DNA of 53,063 nt. Origin: Candidatus Latescibacterota bacterium (GTDB lineage: Bacteria; Latescibacterota; UBA2968; UBA8231). Positions within the stretch are counted from its first letter, which is position 1. Each line of letters opens with the position of its first letter. Both the position numbers and the translations under genes were made by a program. This document shows positions 1 through 8,780 of this stretch, one piece after another. A model generated the notes under the pieces. That model saw only the letters and a list, made by a program, of their open reading frames with translations, did no database searches and was not told the DNA's origin. The stretch covers positions 1-53,063 of the forward strand of contig JADZBP010000023.1 in the NCBI GenBank assembly GCA_020852055.1, written 5' to 3'.

Positions 1-2352
1 TACCTGCAGCCAGACGTCAACAACGCCAGCGGGGAGAGCCATATCCGCCACTACCTGCTGGGGCGCCGGTACTTCGCCAGCCGCTTCGGCAAGCTGCCCA
101 AGACCGGTTATAACTTCGACCCCTTTGGCCACGGCGAAGGGTTCCCGCAGATCCTGCGGGGCTGCGGCATCGAGCACTATCTCTTTTGCCGGCCGGACCT
201 GGGCACCTACGACCTGCCTGTCGGCGCTTTCCGCTGGCAGGACCGCTCGGGCAGCGAGGTGATCGCCCGCCGCGGCGACGACCATTACCTGACCAACGGC
301 CGCATCGCCGAGAAACTGGACCGCTTCCTGGTGCACTTTGGCGCCGAGCCGGACATCCTCATCCTGTGGGGGATCGGCAACCACGGGGGCGGCCCTTCGC
401 AGGAGGAATATCTCCGGCTGCAGCAGTACATCAAGGCCCATCCCGAATACGAGTGGATCGAGAGCACCACCGACCGCTTCTTCGAGCAGCGCCTCAAGGC
501 CGGCGGCAACCTGCCTTTGGTGCGCGGCGAGATCCAGAACAGCTTCCCCGGCTGTTATACCTCCATGAGCCGAGTCAAACGCGGGCACCGCGAGGCCGAG
601 AGCCTGATGGCCGCCGCTGAACGCCTCTCGGCCCTGGCCTGGTGGTGGGGGACAGCCCCGTACCCGGCCAAGGATCTGGAGGTGGCCTGGAAGGATATCC
701 TCTTCGCCGAATTCCACGATATCCTGCCCGGTTCGGCGGTGCCTTCGGCCGAGCGCGACAGCGTGCAATTGCTGGCCCATGCCCGCGAGATCCTGCGCCG
801 CCAGCAGTTCCGCGCCCTGCATAGCCTCATCTGCCGCGACGCCGACGCCGCAATGGGCGAGGCGCCGGTTTTTGTCGCCAATCCCCACGGTTTCCCGGTG
901 CATACCCAGGTCGAGTTCGAGGTGCAGCTCAATGCCAATGCCTGGGCCATCCGCGAACCGCAGGTCTTCCTGCGCCACCAGGGCCGCGACTACCCCTGCC
1001 AGCGCCTGCTGGCCGAGGCCAACTGCGCCGGCAACTGGCGGGTGCGCCTCGCTGCCGAGGTGCAGCTAAAGCCCTGGGAGATCGCCCGCTTCGACGAGTA
1101 CTATCTCAACGACCGACCCCAGAAGGTGCGGATTCCCGAGGTCAATGCCCGCAACCTCACCTTCCGCAACCAGCGCTTCACCCTCAAGATCAATCCATTC
1201 ACTGGCCTCGTCGACCACTTCGGCCTGCCCGGCGCCACCAAGTCCCTGGTGCGTCCTGGCGCCTTGGCGCCGGCGTACTGGGCCGACCTGGATCACAGCT
1301 GGACCTGCGGCAGCCCGAAGCGGCTCAAGGGGCACCAGCTCTGGTCCACCTCACCGGGATGGGATGCCAAGCCGGCAGAGCGTTTCCGCCTGGCGACCCG
1401 CAAGGAGGTGGCCCAACTGGCTCCCACGGCGCCCGACAAATGGCTCGGCCTCAGGCAGACCAGTGCCCGACCGGTGCGCATCACTGAACACGGCCCGGTG
1501 CGCACGGTGGTGGAGGCGGTGTTTGTCTGCGGGCCCAGCGCCTTGGTGCGCCAGTACGTGATCGGCCATCCCGAGGGCAGCCTCGAGATCCGGGACCGGC
1601 TCTTCAACAACCACCGCGACTGTATGCTCAAACTGGTCACCCCGCTGGCCTTCGCGGCGGAAAAGAGCAGCGCCGAGACCCTGTACAGCGCGGTCGAGCG
1701 CCAGCCCGGCAAGGAGCACGAGGAGCGGACCAACCAGCGCTGGGTGGCGGTGCGCGGCAAGATGGGCGGCAAGCCGGTATACTTGGCGGCGCTCAATACC
1801 GGCAGCTTCGCCCACAGCCTCACCGCCGACGAATTGGCCCTCAATGTGGTGCGTTCGCCGGCGTACAGCTCCTTCAACATCGATCCCCGAGACGAACGCC
1901 TCAACAACCGCTTCGCCCCGCGCCAGGACCAGGGGGAACATGAGCTGCGTTATGCCCTGCTGGTGGGGGGGCGCTTCGAGGAAGCCCGCATCAGCCGCGC
2001 CGCCCAGGTGCTCAACACCCCGCCGGTCTGGCAGGTGTATTATCCGCAGCCGGAGAAGGTCGAACGCCGGCGGCGCCTCGATGTTTCCGGCACCGTCACT
2101 GTCGATGACGCACAGGTGCAGGTGGTGGCCCTCAAGAAGGCCGAGGTGGGCCAGGAACTGATCGTCCGGCTGTACAACCCCTCGGGGCAGGAGCGCCAGG
2201 TGCGGGTGCAGGTCAAACCCTTCCGCCAGACCATCCGCACGACGGTGGGTGCCTATGGGCTGGCAACTATCGCGGTGCGGCGCGGTGGCAAGGCGCTGCA
2301 GTGGCGGTCGGTGAACCTGGTGGAGGAAGGGCAGGGGCGGCGCAAGGGGTAG
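1..2352 (+). CDS. Alpha-mannosidase, glycoside hydrolase family 38 (5' end cut off)
   Basis: The frame is open from base 1, so the start lies outside the window; 783 residues are visible. The N-terminal part shows the GH38 signature YNFDPFGHG (visible residues 37-45), in which D40 aligns with the family's catalytic nucleophile. The ATG at 259 is only an internal Met, because choosing it would remove this motif. The middle holds the helical bundle region and the C-terminal half is the beta-rich part typical of the family. The predicted role is hydrolysis of alpha-mannosides from glycans. Family members usually have 850-1050 residues, so roughly 100-250 are missing. No signal peptide can be judged. 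A strong hairpin with a T-run follows the stop codon at once. The family call is firm; linkage specificity is unknown. Confidence 0.93.
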   Translation, partial: YLQPDVNNASGESHIRHYLLGRRYFASRFGKLPKTGYNFDPFGHGEGFPQILRGCGIEHYLFCRPDLGTYDLPVGAFRWQDRSGSEVIARRGDDHYLTNGRIAEKLDRFLVHFGAEPDILILWGIGNHGGGPSQEEYLRLQQYIKAHPEYEWIESTTDRFFEQRLKAGGNLPLVRGEIQNSFPGCYTSMSRVKRGHREAESLMAAAERLSALAWWWGTAPYPAKDLEVAWKDILFAEFHDILPGSAVPSAERDSVQLLAHAREILRRQQFRALHSLICRDADAAMGEAPVFVANPHGFPVHTQVEFEVQLNANAWAIREPQVFLRHQGRDYPCQRLLAEANCAGNWRVRLAAEVQLKPWEIARFDEYYLNDRPQKVRIPEVNARNLTFRNQRFTLKINPFTGLVDHFGLPGATKSLVRPGALAPAYWADLDHSWTCGSPKRLKGHQLWSTSPGWDAKPAERFRLATRKEVAQLAPTAPDKWLGLRQTSARPVRITEHGPVRTVVEAVFVCGPSALVRQYVIGHPEGSLEIRDRLFNNHRDCMLKLVTPLAFAAEKSSAETLYSAVERQPGKEHEERTNQRWVAVRGKMGGKPVYLAALNTGSFAHSLTADELALNVVRSPAYSSFNIDPRDERLNNRFAPRQDQGEHELRYALLVGGRFEEARISRAAQVLNTPPVWQVYYPQPEKVERRRRLDVSGTVTVDDAQVQVVALKKAEVGQELIVRLYNPSGQERQVRVQVKPFRQTIRTTVGAYGLATIAVRRGGKALQWRSVNLVEEGQGRRKG

Positions 2353-2362
2353 GAAAAGCATC

Positions 2363-2412
2363 GGCCCGGAGGGTCAGCCGAGGTGCGGGCTGATCTTCCG
2401 GGCCGGGTTTTT
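2363..2412 (+). terminator. Rho-independent terminator behind the mannosidase gene
   Basis: Outer stem GGCCCGGA (2363-2370) pairs with TCCGGGCC (2397-2404), an inner stem TCAGCC (2374-2379) pairs with GGCTGA (2388-2393), and a run of five T follows (2408-2412). It lies ten bases after the mannosidase stop. Read from the other strand the same hairpin stands just behind tRNA-Ala and is followed by a short T-run, so it may act in both directions. Confidence 0.8.
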
Positions 2413-2413
2413 C

Positions 2414-2489
2414 TGGTGGAGCAGATCGGGATCGAACCGACGACCTCAAGCTTGCAAAGCTCGCGCTCTCCCAACTGAGCTACTGCCCC
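2414..2489 (-). tRNA. tRNA-Ala, anticodon UGC
   Basis: Read on the minus strand, the gene begins GGGGCAGTAGCTCAG and ends CTGCTCCACCA. The acceptor stem GGGGCAG/CTGCTCC pairs fully and contains the G3:U70 wobble that identifies alanine tRNAs. The anticodon loop CTTTGCAAG gives UGC, and the T arm has GGTTCGATCC. The CCA end is encoded. The length is 76 bases including CCA. Its 5' end is one base after the stop codon of the preceding small membrane-protein gene, so it is probably cut out of a shared transcript. Confidence 0.98.
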
Positions 2490-2490
2490 G

Positions 2491-2712
2491 TCATTCTTTG
2501 GCGGGTTCTCCGGCGGCCTTCTTCTCGAAACTGAGGAGGATGGTGGAGGCGATGAAGAGCGAGAAGAAGGTGAACCCGAGGATGTCGGCCCGGAACTGGT
2601 CGAAGATCTCCCCAACCGCCGGGATGACGTACCCTCCCAAACAGATGAGATAGAGGACGATGCTGCCGAGTTGCAGCTTTTCGAGGAACAGTCTGCTTTT
2701 GGCCCAGGCCAT
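2491..2712 (-). CDS. Small two-helix membrane protein, unknown function
   Basis: This 73-residue protein has two clear hydrophobic stretches, about residues 15-33 and 43-62, and a charged C-terminal tail (FEKKAAGEPAKE). I do not recognise the family. The start is backed by a good ribosome site (GAAGGA about six bases before ATG) and by a well-formed promoter at 2752-2780. The stop codon is followed after one base by tRNA-Ala on the same strand, so mRNA and tRNA would share a transcript. It may be a real small inner-membrane protein, since the promoter, ribosome site and hydrophobic pattern agree. It could also be a leader open frame for the tRNA. Confidence 0.65.
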   Translation of the reverse strand: MAWAKSRLFLEKLQLGSIVLYLICLGGYVIPAVGEIFDQFRADILGFTFFSLFIASTILLSFEKKAAGEPAKE

Positions 2713-2751
2713 AGGATCCTTCAGGCGGCGGATATTGCGTTGAGCAACCTA

Positions 2752-2780
2752 AAAATACCCATGGACCACGTTTGCGTCAA
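2752..2780 (-). promoter_or_regulatory. Sigma-70-type promoter for the small membrane protein and tRNA-Ala
   Basis: On the minus strand TTGACG (2775-2780) is followed after 17 bases by TATTTT (2752-2757). The predicted start point near 2745 leaves about 30 bases to the ATG at 2712. It lies in the 83-base divergent gap shared with the thiolase gene. Confidence 0.6.
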
Positions 2781-2795
2781 CCATCAGGGGGAGAT

Positions 2796-3980
2796 ATGCC
2801 GGATCCAGTGATTGTGGGCAGCGCGCGCACGGCCATCGGCAAATTCGGGGGTGGCCTGGCCGGGACCAGCGCCGTCGAGCTGGGGGCCATCGCCATTACC
2901 GGGGCGCTGAGCCGGTGCGGCCTGGCCGCGTCGCAGGTGGACGAGGTGCTCATGGGCACCGTGTATCAGGGCGGCCTGGGCCCCAACCCTGCCCGGCAGG
3001 CGGCCGTGGCGGCCGGGGTGCCCTACGCCGTGCCGGCGACCACCGTCAACAAACTCTGCGGTTCCGGGCTCAAGGCCATCGCTCTGGCTGCCCAGGCCGT
3101 GTCGCTGGGCGAGGCCGAGGTCGTCGCGGCCGGAGGGATGGAGAACATGAGCCGCGTGCCCCATGTCTTCCCCAACTCGCGCTGGGGCGAAAGGCTGGGG
3201 CACGGGCAGCTGATGGATCTGATGCTGCTCGACGGTCTGTGGGATTGTTTCTACGACTGCCATATGGGCGTTACCGCCGAGAACCTGGCAAGCCAGTACC
3301 AGATCCCCCGCGCCGAACAGGACCGGTACGCTGCCCTGAGCCAGGCCCGTTACCAGGAGGCCGCCGCCGCCGGCCTCTTTGCCGGCGAGATCGTGCCCGT
3401 GCCGGTGCCGCAGCGCAAAGGCGAGCCCCTGATGTTTGCCGAGGACGAGCACCCCCGTGCCGACGCCACTGCCGACAAGTTGGCGAAGCTGGCGGCAGCC
3501 TTCAAGCCAGACGGCACGGTGACAGCCGGCAATGCCTCGGGCATCAACGACGGGGCGGCCGCTGTGGTGGTGATGGCCGATTCGGCGGCCCGCCGGCACG
3601 GGCTCAAACCCCTGGCCTACCTCCGGGCCTCGGCAGCGGTGGGGGTCGATCCGGCGGTGATGGGCATCGGCCCGGCCCCGGCCATCCGGCGGGTGCTCGA
3701 CAAGGCGGGCATGAAGCTGGACCAGATCGACCTGCTCGAGGTCAACGAGGCCTTCGCCGCCCAGGTCCTGGCTGTCGGTCGCGAACTCGAATGGGACGAG
3801 GCGCGGGTCAACGTCAAGGGCGGGGCTATTGCCCTGGGGCACCCGGTGGGGGCAAGCGGCGCCCGCCTGCCGGTGACCTTGCTGGCCGAGATGCAGCGGC
3901 GTCAACTGCGCTGGGGCATCGCTGCCCTGTGTATCGGCGGGGGTATGGGTATCGCCGCCCTCTTCGAGCGCGTCGCCTGA
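2796..3980 (+). CDS. Thiolase (acetyl-CoA C-acetyltransferase)
   Basis: The gene encodes a 394-residue type II thiolase. The three active-site positions are visible: C88 in NKLCGSG (acyl-accepting Cys), H349 in GHPVGASGA and C379 in CIGGGMG. NEAFAAQ is also conserved. The reaction is the reversible condensation of two acetyl-CoA to acetoacetyl-CoA, or thiolysis of 3-ketoacyl-CoA; the sequence read by eye does not separate these. The ATG at 2796 is chosen because AGGGGGAG (2786-2793) stands just before it. An upstream in-frame TTG at 2772 has no such support. It stands alone between divergent and convergent neighbours, so no pathway partner is visible. Confidence 0.95.
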   Translation: MPDPVIVGSARTAIGKFGGGLAGTSAVELGAIAITGALSRCGLAASQVDEVLMGTVYQGGLGPNPARQAAVAAGVPYAVPATTVNKLCGSGLKAIALAAQAVSLGEAEVVAAGGMENMSRVPHVFPNSRWGERLGHGQLMDLMLLDGLWDCFYDCHMGVTAENLASQYQIPRAEQDRYAALSQARYQEAAAAGLFAGEIVPVPVPQRKGEPLMFAEDEHPRADATADKLAKLAAAFKPDGTVTAGNASGINDGAAAVVVMADSAARRHGLKPLAYLRASAAVGVDPAVMGIGPAPAIRRVLDKAGMKLDQIDLLEVNEAFAAQVLAVGRELEWDEARVNVKGGAIALGHPVGASGARLPVTLLAEMQRRQLRWGIAALCIGGGMGIAALFERVA

Positions 3981-3984
3981 GCCT

Positions 3985-4011
3985 GGCACGGGGGCGCTTG
4001 GCCCCCGTGCC
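3985..4011. terminator. Stem-loop between convergent thiolase and ssb genes, possible terminator
   Basis: A perfect 10-base stem GGCACGGGGG/CCCCCGTGCC with a 7-base loop lies 4 bases after the thiolase stop and 9 bases beyond the ssb stop. No T-run follows on either strand, so it may only stabilise 3' ends or work with Rho. Confidence 0.4.
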
Positions 4012-4020
4012 GGCAACCCC

Positions 4021-4431
4021 TCAAACCAGTTCCAATTCGCTCTCCTCCTCGGTTCGTTCCTCGACCTCGGCGGCCATCCGCTCCTGGGTTTTCTCCAAAA
4101 CCTGCAGGGTGCGGACCTGGATCTCCACCAGGCTGTGGGGCTGCTGGTCCTCCCCTTTCCACGAATAGCTGCGCAGCCGCCCGGTGACCAGCACCGGGCT
4201 GCCCTTGTGCAGCCGGCTGGCGGCATACTCGGCCTGTTTGTGCCAGAGCACGATGTTGAAATACGAGGACTCCTCCTGCCACTCGCCGTTGCGGTCGCGG
4301 TAGGAGCGGTTCACGGCCAAGTGGGCGACCAGGCGCAGGGCGCCGTTCTCGCTCTGGCGCAGCTCGGGGTCCTGGACCAGGCGGCCGGCGAGGGCCACCT
4401 GGTTGATGGTGGGCATTCTGAGGTCCGACAT
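4021..4431 (-). CDS. ssb: Single-stranded DNA-binding protein, short form
   Basis: The 136-residue protein starts MSDLRMPTINQVALAGRLV and continues with an OB fold of the SSB family (RLVAHLAVNRSYRD, SSYFNIVLWHKQAEY, KGSPVLVTGRL), covering about residues 8-110. It would bind single-stranded DNA in replication and repair. The start at 4431 has GGAGG seven bases upstream. The frame is open further upstream, but that stretch shows no SSB homology. The tail is acidic and ends ESELELV, not in the usual DDDIPF-like tip that recruits partner proteins. It may be a secondary SSB, or the primary one with a divergent tip. No rpsF or rpsR lies next to it. Confidence 0.88.
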   Translation of the reverse strand: MSDLRMPTINQVALAGRLVQDPELRQSENGALRLVAHLAVNRSYRDRNGEWQEESSYFNIVLWHKQAEYAASRLHKGSPVLVTGRLRSYSWKGEDQQPHSLVEIQVRTLQVLEKTQERMAAEVEERTEEESELELV

Positions 4432-4438
4432 GGCTAAT

Positions 4439-4443
4439 CCTCC
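4439..4443 (-). promoter_or_regulatory. Ribosome binding site that fixes the ssb start
   Basis: GGAGG on the minus strand, seven bases before ATG at 4431. It decides against longer upstream starts in the same frame. Confidence 0.8.
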
Positions 4444-4460
4444 GTTGAGAGAGTGGATGG

Positions 4461-4476
4461 CTGGTCCGTGGACCAG
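4461..4476. promoter_or_regulatory. 16-base palindrome upstream of ssb, possible operator
   Basis: CTGGTCC-GT-GGACCAG is a perfect 7+7 inverted repeat, 30 bases before the ssb start in the 283-base divergent gap to the yyaL-like gene. It could be a dimeric repressor site or an mRNA hairpin. The rest of this gap (4477-4706) holds no other element I can defend. A weak promoter-like pair (GGACAA 4650, TATAAC 4671) has only 15 bases of spacing. Confidence 0.35.
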
Positions 4477-4714
4477 GGTTGCTGGTTGGGAAGCACTGGC
4501 CGTGCCACCGCCGGATCCGGAGCCTAAATCGGCGCGTATTCGATAGTTGGCTGGCAGGGGCAGGGCGAGCGCAGCGCGCTGGTCGTGTGCGGCGATCCAC
4601 AGGAGTGTGGGCAAGGGGTGACAAGCTCGGGAGGGGCGGGGGTTCAGGCGGACAATCGAGAGCTTGGTTGTATAACTGAGGTTCCCTAATTACATTTGCA
4701 ACAATTGGGGAGAC

Positions 4715-6817
4715 ATGAGCTTAGAGATGAAAAACGAACCTGGGACCAGCACGACTGCCCGCCGTACCAACCGCCTGGGGGCCGAAACCAGCCCCTATCT
4801 GCGCCAGCACGCGCAGAATCCGGTGGATTGGTATCCCTGGGGCGAGGAAGCTCTTGCCAGAGCCCGGGCCGAGGACCGTCCCATCCTGCTCTCGGTGGGA
4901 TACTCGGCGTGCCACTGGTGCCACGTGATGGAGCGGGAGTCCTTCGAGAATCCGCAGATCGCCGGCCTGATGAACGAACACTTCGTCAACATCAAGGTGG
5001 ACCGCGAGGAACGACCGGATCTCGACGAGATCTACATGATGGCAGTCCAGGCCATGACCGGCAGCGGTGGCTGGCCGATGACCGTCTTCCTCGCTCCAGA
5101 CCAGCGCCCGTTCTACGGGGGCACCTATTTCCCGCCCACCGACCGGTACGGACGCCCGGGATTCCCCAAGGTGCTGCAGGCGGTGGCCGGTTTTTACCGC
5201 AGCCACCGCGACCAGGTGGAGCAGCAGGCAGCCAAATTGACCGACGCCCTCCGCCAGAATGCGGTCCTGGGCGAAGGCGGCAACGAACTCTCTCTGGCGT
5301 TGATCGAGCAGGCCTGCCGGGCCTTCAAGAGCAATTTCGACCCGGTGCACGGCGGTTTCGGCCAGGCCCCCAAGTTCCCGGCTGGCATGAGCCTGGCCCT
5401 GTTGTTGCGCCACCATCGGCGCACCGGGGACGCCGAAGCGCTGGCGGTGGTGGAGACCAGCCTGCGGAAGATGGCCGCCGGTGGCATCTACGATCAACTG
5501 GGCGGGGGTTTTCACCGGTACTCGGTGGATGAGCGCTGGCTCATTCCCCATTTCGAGAAGATGCTCTACGACAACGCCCTGCTCACCTGGGTGTATCTGG
5601 AGGCCTTCCAGTTAACCGGCAACGGCGTCTACCGCCGGGTGGTGGAGGAGACCCTCGAGTACGCACTGCGCGAGATGACCCGGCCAGAGGGCGGTTTCTA
5701 CGCGGCCCAGGACGCCGACAGCGAAGGCGAGGAAGGCAGGTTCTTCGCCTGGAATCCGGCGGAGGTAGCGGCGGTGCTGGGTGCCGAAGAGGCGCGGCTC
5801 TTCAATCACTATTACGGGGTGAGCGAGGAGGGCAACTTCGAACACGGCAAAAGCGTTTTACACGTGGCCGGGTCGATCGAGGACGCCGCCAGGTCCCTGG
5901 GAGTGGATGCCGGGGAACTGGCGCGGGTGATCGCCGAAGCCCGTCCCTTGCTGCTGGCCGCCCGGCAACAACGGGTTGCCCCCGGGTTGGACGACAAGAT
6001 CATCGTTTCGTGGAATGGGCTGATGATCAGCGCCCTGGCCCGCGCCGGACAGGTCCTGGGCGAGAACCGGTATGTGGCGGCTGCCGCCGCTGCCGCGGAT
6101 TTCATTCTGGCCCAGATGTACGGCGCGCAGGGATTGCGCCACAGCTACGCCGGCGGCCAGGCTCCGCTGCCGGCCTATCAGGACGACTACGCCGCGCTGG
6201 CCAACGGGTTGCTCGATCTGTACGAAGCGACCTTCGACCGGCGTTGGCTGCGGGCGGCGCACCAGCAAGTTGCGGCGATGCTCGAGTTGTTCTGGGATGA
6301 GGTCCAGGGAGGGTTTTTCTTCACCGCCGCGTCGGCCGCCCCGCTGATCCTGCGCACCAAAAGCCCCTACGACAATCCCATTCCCTCGGGCAATGCGCTG
6401 GGCGCCCTCGTGTTGTTGCGGCTGGGCGAGTTATCCGGGCAAAGTGGTTTCCGCGACCAGGCCGAGCGCATCCTGCAGCTTTTCGGCGGGCAGATGCGTC
6501 AACTGCCCGGCGCCAGTGCGCAGTTGCTCTGTGCGCTGGACTTTTTCCTCAGTGGGCCCTGCCAGATCGCCGTGGTGGGCCCGGATGCCGAGTCCCTGCT
6601 GGACGTGGCGCGCGGTGTTTTCCTGCCGGCCAAGGTGCTGGTGGGGGTGGCTGTGGGGGATGACCCCGAGGCCGCAGCGGCGGAGTTGCCCCTACTGGCC
6701 GGCAAGACCGCAGTCGGCGGGCCGGCGGCCTATGTATGCCGGAACTTCACCTGCGCGCCGCCGGTGGGCGAGCGGGAGGCCCTGCGCGCCCTGTTGACGG
6801 CGCCAACCTCTCGATAG
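4715..6817 (+). CDS. Thioredoxin-domain protein of the YyaL/SSP411 (DUF255) family
   Basis: At 700 residues the length is usual for the family. The N-terminus has the hallmark [18 protein letters not shown], then a thioredoxin-like domain with CHWC (C66, C69) and GGWPMTVFL. The rest is an (alpha/alpha) barrel of the glycosidase/epimerase superfamily. Members are linked to sugar-epimerase-like folds, but no reaction is firmly established. The ATG at 4715 follows GGGGAG (4707-4712) at a tight two-base spacing; ATG at 4727 is an alternative. It opens a tightly packed same-strand run with cNMP-fold, PqqD-like, nucleotidyltransferase, wza and cysK genes, which may tie it to envelope glycan work. 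That link is inference from position. Confidence 0.92.
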   Translation: MSLEMKNEPGTSTTARRTNRLGAETSPYLRQHAQNPVDWYPWGEEALARARAEDRPILLSVGYSACHWCHVMERESFENPQIAGLMNEHFVNIKVDREERPDLDEIYMMAVQAMTGSGGWPMTVFLAPDQRPFYGGTYFPPTDRYGRPGFPKVLQAVAGFYRSHRDQVEQQAAKLTDALRQNAVLGEGGNELSLALIEQACRAFKSNFDPVHGGFGQAPKFPAGMSLALLLRHHRRTGDAEALAVVETSLRKMAAGGIYDQLGGGFHRYSVDERWLIPHFEKMLYDNALLTWVYLEAFQLTGNGVYRRVVEETLEYALREMTRPEGGFYAAQDADSEGEEGRFFAWNPAEVAAVLGAEEARLFNHYYGVSEEGNFEHGKSVLHVAGSIEDAARSLGVDAGELARVIAEARPLLLAARQQRVAPGLDDKIIVSWNGLMISALARAGQVLGENRYVAAAAAAADFILAQMYGAQGLRHSYAGGQAPLPAYQDDYAALANGLLDLYEATFDRRWLRAAHQQVAAMLELFWDEVQGGFFFTAASAAPLILRTKSPYDNPIPSGNALGALVLLRLGELSGQSGFRDQAERILQLFGGQMRQLPGASAQLLCALDFFLSGPCQIAVVGPDAESLLDVARGVFLPAKVLVGVAVGDDPEAAAAELPLLAGKTAVGGPAAYVCRNFTCAPPVGEREALRALLTAPTSR

Positions 6818-6828
6818 GGAGGGAAGGG

Positions 6829-7374
6829 ATGACCAACAAAGCCCCCTCGGCCAAGGCCCAGGAGCAGGTGCTGCTGCAGAAGCTGCTTCATGTGCCGGTA
6901 TTCAACCGTCTGCCCACCCCCTACCTGCAGCTCCTGCTGCGGGCGGCCAAACCCAGGGCCCTGGCCGAGGGCGCAGCGGTGTGGAATCCGGGGGAACCCA
7001 GCAAAGGGTTGTACATCCTTTTGAAAGGTCAGCTCAAGATCGTCGCCGAAGGCAAATACGATCACCCGGTGCAGCCTATCGCAGCGCTGGGGGAGGTAAA
7101 TGCGTTGACCCGCCTGCCCTATGGCGACCAAGCGGTGGCGGTGGAGAGCAGCGTGTTGTTGGAGGTGGGGCAGGAGGGCTTCGAGCAGTTGTTGCTGGCC
7201 AACACCAATGTCTGCCAGTTGCTGTGCCGCAATATCCTCAATGTGATCTCCGAAAAGCTGCAGGCCGCCAACGACCGCATCTCCCAGGCCGAGGGCGACC
7301 GCCAGGGGTTGGCCCAGCGCATCAAAGATGCCGAGGCCGACGTCAACGCGCTGCGGATCATCAAACTCCGGTAG
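6829..7374 (+). CDS. Cyclic-nucleotide-binding-fold protein without DNA-binding domain
   Basis: This 181-residue protein has a Crp-type beta-barrel (about residues 18-120) with LYILLKGQLKIV and a cassette region around LGEVNAL, followed by a helical, probably coiled-coil tail (about 140-175). There is no helix-turn-helix, so it is a sensor or scaffold and not a Crp-like transcription factor. In the cassette the Arg that normally contacts the cyclic phosphate seems replaced (YGDQAVAV, residues 98-105), so nucleotide binding is doubtful. Start: ATG at 6829 behind GGGAGGGAAGGG, 11 bases after the previous stop. Three bases separate it from the PqqD-like gene, which suggests they work together. 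Confidence 0.8.
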   Translation: MTNKAPSAKAQEQVLLQKLLHVPVFNRLPTPYLQLLLRAAKPRALAEGAAVWNPGEPSKGLYILLKGQLKIVAEGKYDHPVQPIAALGEVNALTRLPYGDQAVAVESSVLLEVGQEGFEQLLLANTNVCQLLCRNILNVISEKLQAANDRISQAEGDRQGLAQRIKDAEADVNALRIIKLR

Positions 7375-7377
7375 ACG

Positions 7378-7656
7378 ATGGCAAAGGGCGAAGAGCAACA
7401 GGTGTGGCAGGCCCGGCCGGGGCTCCTGTATCGACCCCTGGTGGACGGGGGCATGATCTACGACGGCGAGAGCGGCCAGGTGCACCACCTCAATGCCACG
7501 GCCGCCCAGGTCTGGGAGGGGTGCCGGAACGGGGCGACCCGCGAGGAACTGGCAGCGGTGTTGTGCAGTCGGTACGCAGTGGAGGTGGCCCGGGCCCAGG
7601 CCGATGTGGCGCGAATCCTCGAGCACTTTGCGGGTGTGCGCCTGTTGCAGCCATGA
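7378..7656 (+). CDS. PqqD-like peptide-binding protein (HPr-rel-A type)
   Basis: The 92-residue protein matches the PqqD fold pattern: YRPLVDGGMIYDGESG, then VHHLNATAAQVWEG, then helices and RYAVEVARAQADVARILEHF. PqqD-like proteins are RiPP recognition elements that hold a peptide for a modifying enzyme. A related branch is regularly found beside a PF14907-type nucleotidyltransferase and an HprK-like kinase in exopolysaccharide loci (the HPr-rel-A grouping). Here the nucleotidyltransferase follows with a 4-base ATGA overlap, but no HprK-like gene and no precursor peptide is visible in the window. The function of the pair is not established. Confidence 0.72.
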   Translation: MAKGEEQQVWQARPGLLYRPLVDGGMIYDGESGQVHHLNATAAQVWEGCRNGATREELAAVLCSRYAVEVARAQADVARILEHFAGVRLLQP

Positions 7657-8780
7657 GGCGGTCAGCGCGCCTGCTGCAGGCCGCATTGGCGGAAGGCCAG
7701 GCGCTGACGCAGCTGGGCGCGGGGGAGTGGGGACAGTTGGCGGCGGTGGCCGAGGAGGAGGGGCTTGAGGGGTTCTACTACCAGCGCTGCACCGCGGCCT
7801 CCCTGGTCCTGCCGGCCAGCCTGAGTCGCACCTGGCAGGGGTCGTACCGGCAGACGGCCGCGGCGAACTTTGCGGCGCTGCAGCGCCTGGGTCGGGTCCT
7901 GGCACGGGTGGAGGGTGGGGCCGGCCAGGTGTTGCTGCTGCCCGGAGCAGCCCTCCTGCCCTACTACCCCGATCCGGGTTGCCGGCCGATGGACGATCTG
8001 GACCTGCTGGTCCGGCCCGAGGCCGCTGCCGTTTTCGACGCGGCGCTGGCCGCCGAAGGGTTTCTGCCCCAGCCCCGACACCCGGGCCTTTGGGCCGCCG
8101 GTCCGCTGGTCCTCGACCTGCACCAGGATCTGCTCAACACCTCGCGGATCCGGGCCCGGCGCTTCGCCGCCTGGATGGACCCGGACGAGGTGTGGCGGGA
8201 TAGCCGCATCACCTCGGTCGAAGGGGTTGAGGTGGCGGTGATGGGGTTGGAGGACATGGCGCTCTACACCGCCGTACACGCCCTCAGGCACAGCTTCCGA
8301 CGCCTTACCTGGTTCGTGGACCTGCACCTGCTGCTGCTGGCTGGCATCGACTGGGAGCGGCTGGAAGACAAGGCGCGGCGTTACAATCTGGTTCGACCGC
8401 TGGGGTACGGGTTGCGTTTCCTGCAGCAGGCCGGCGGCCGGCGGCTCCCCGAACCCGGCGAGGCGCTGTTGGCGCGTATCCCCCTGCGCACCGGCGAGGC
8501 CTTGCTGTTGGACCAGATCTTTGGCGACCGCCGCCGCGGCGAGTGGGGCGATGTCCTGTGGGCATTCAGTATCCCCCGATGGCGACGCCGGTGCTGGTTC
8601 CTGATGGAGACCTGCTTCCCCCAGCCGAAAGTGCTGCTGCAGGTGTTCCCCTATCTCCCCGCTCCCCTGTTCCCCCTGGCCTACGGTCTGCGCCTGATGC
8701 AATTGTTGTTTCGGGGCGGCCGACAGTTGTGCTGGTTGTTATGCCGACCCTCTTCGCGAGCGGAAAGAATCATCCTATGA
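7653..8780 (+). CDS. Nucleotidyltransferase-fold protein (PF14907-like), exopolysaccharide-associated
   Basis: 375 residues. The core motif RPMDDLDLLV (residues 111-120, acidic D114/D115/D117) after LLPGAALLPYY resembles the uncharacterised nucleotidyltransferase family that accompanies PqqD-like proteins. The C-terminal half is helical and ends in hydrophobic and basic stretches. In this family the acidic pair would bind metal for nucleotidyl transfer, but the substrate is unknown. The gene overlaps the PqqD-like gene by 4 bases and wza by 4 bases, so the three are almost certainly translated as a unit. This points to a role in polysaccharide assembly or its control. Confidence 0.75.
   Translation: MRRSARLLQAALAEGQALTQLGAGEWGQLAAVAEEEGLEGFYYQRCTAASLVLPASLSRTWQGSYRQTAAANFAALQRLGRVLARVEGGAGQVLLLPGAALLPYYPDPGCRPMDDLDLLVRPEAAAVFDAALAAEGFLPQPRHPGLWAAGPLVLDLHQDLLNTSRIRARRFAAWMDPDEVWRDSRITSVEGVEVAVMGLEDMALYTAVHALRHSFRRLTWFVDLHLLLLAGIDWERLEDKARRYNLVRPLGYGLRFLQQAGGRRLPEPGEALLARIPLRTGEALLLDQIFGDRRRGEWGDVLWAFSIPRWRRRCWFLMETCFPQPKVLLQVFPYLPAPLFPLAYGLRLMQLLFRGGRQLCWLLCRPSSRAERIIL

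Noticed and set aside
4650..4676. Promoter GGACAA/TATAAC before the yyaL-like gene
   Set aside because: A poor -35 box and a spacing of only 15 bases; not strong enough to list as a feature.
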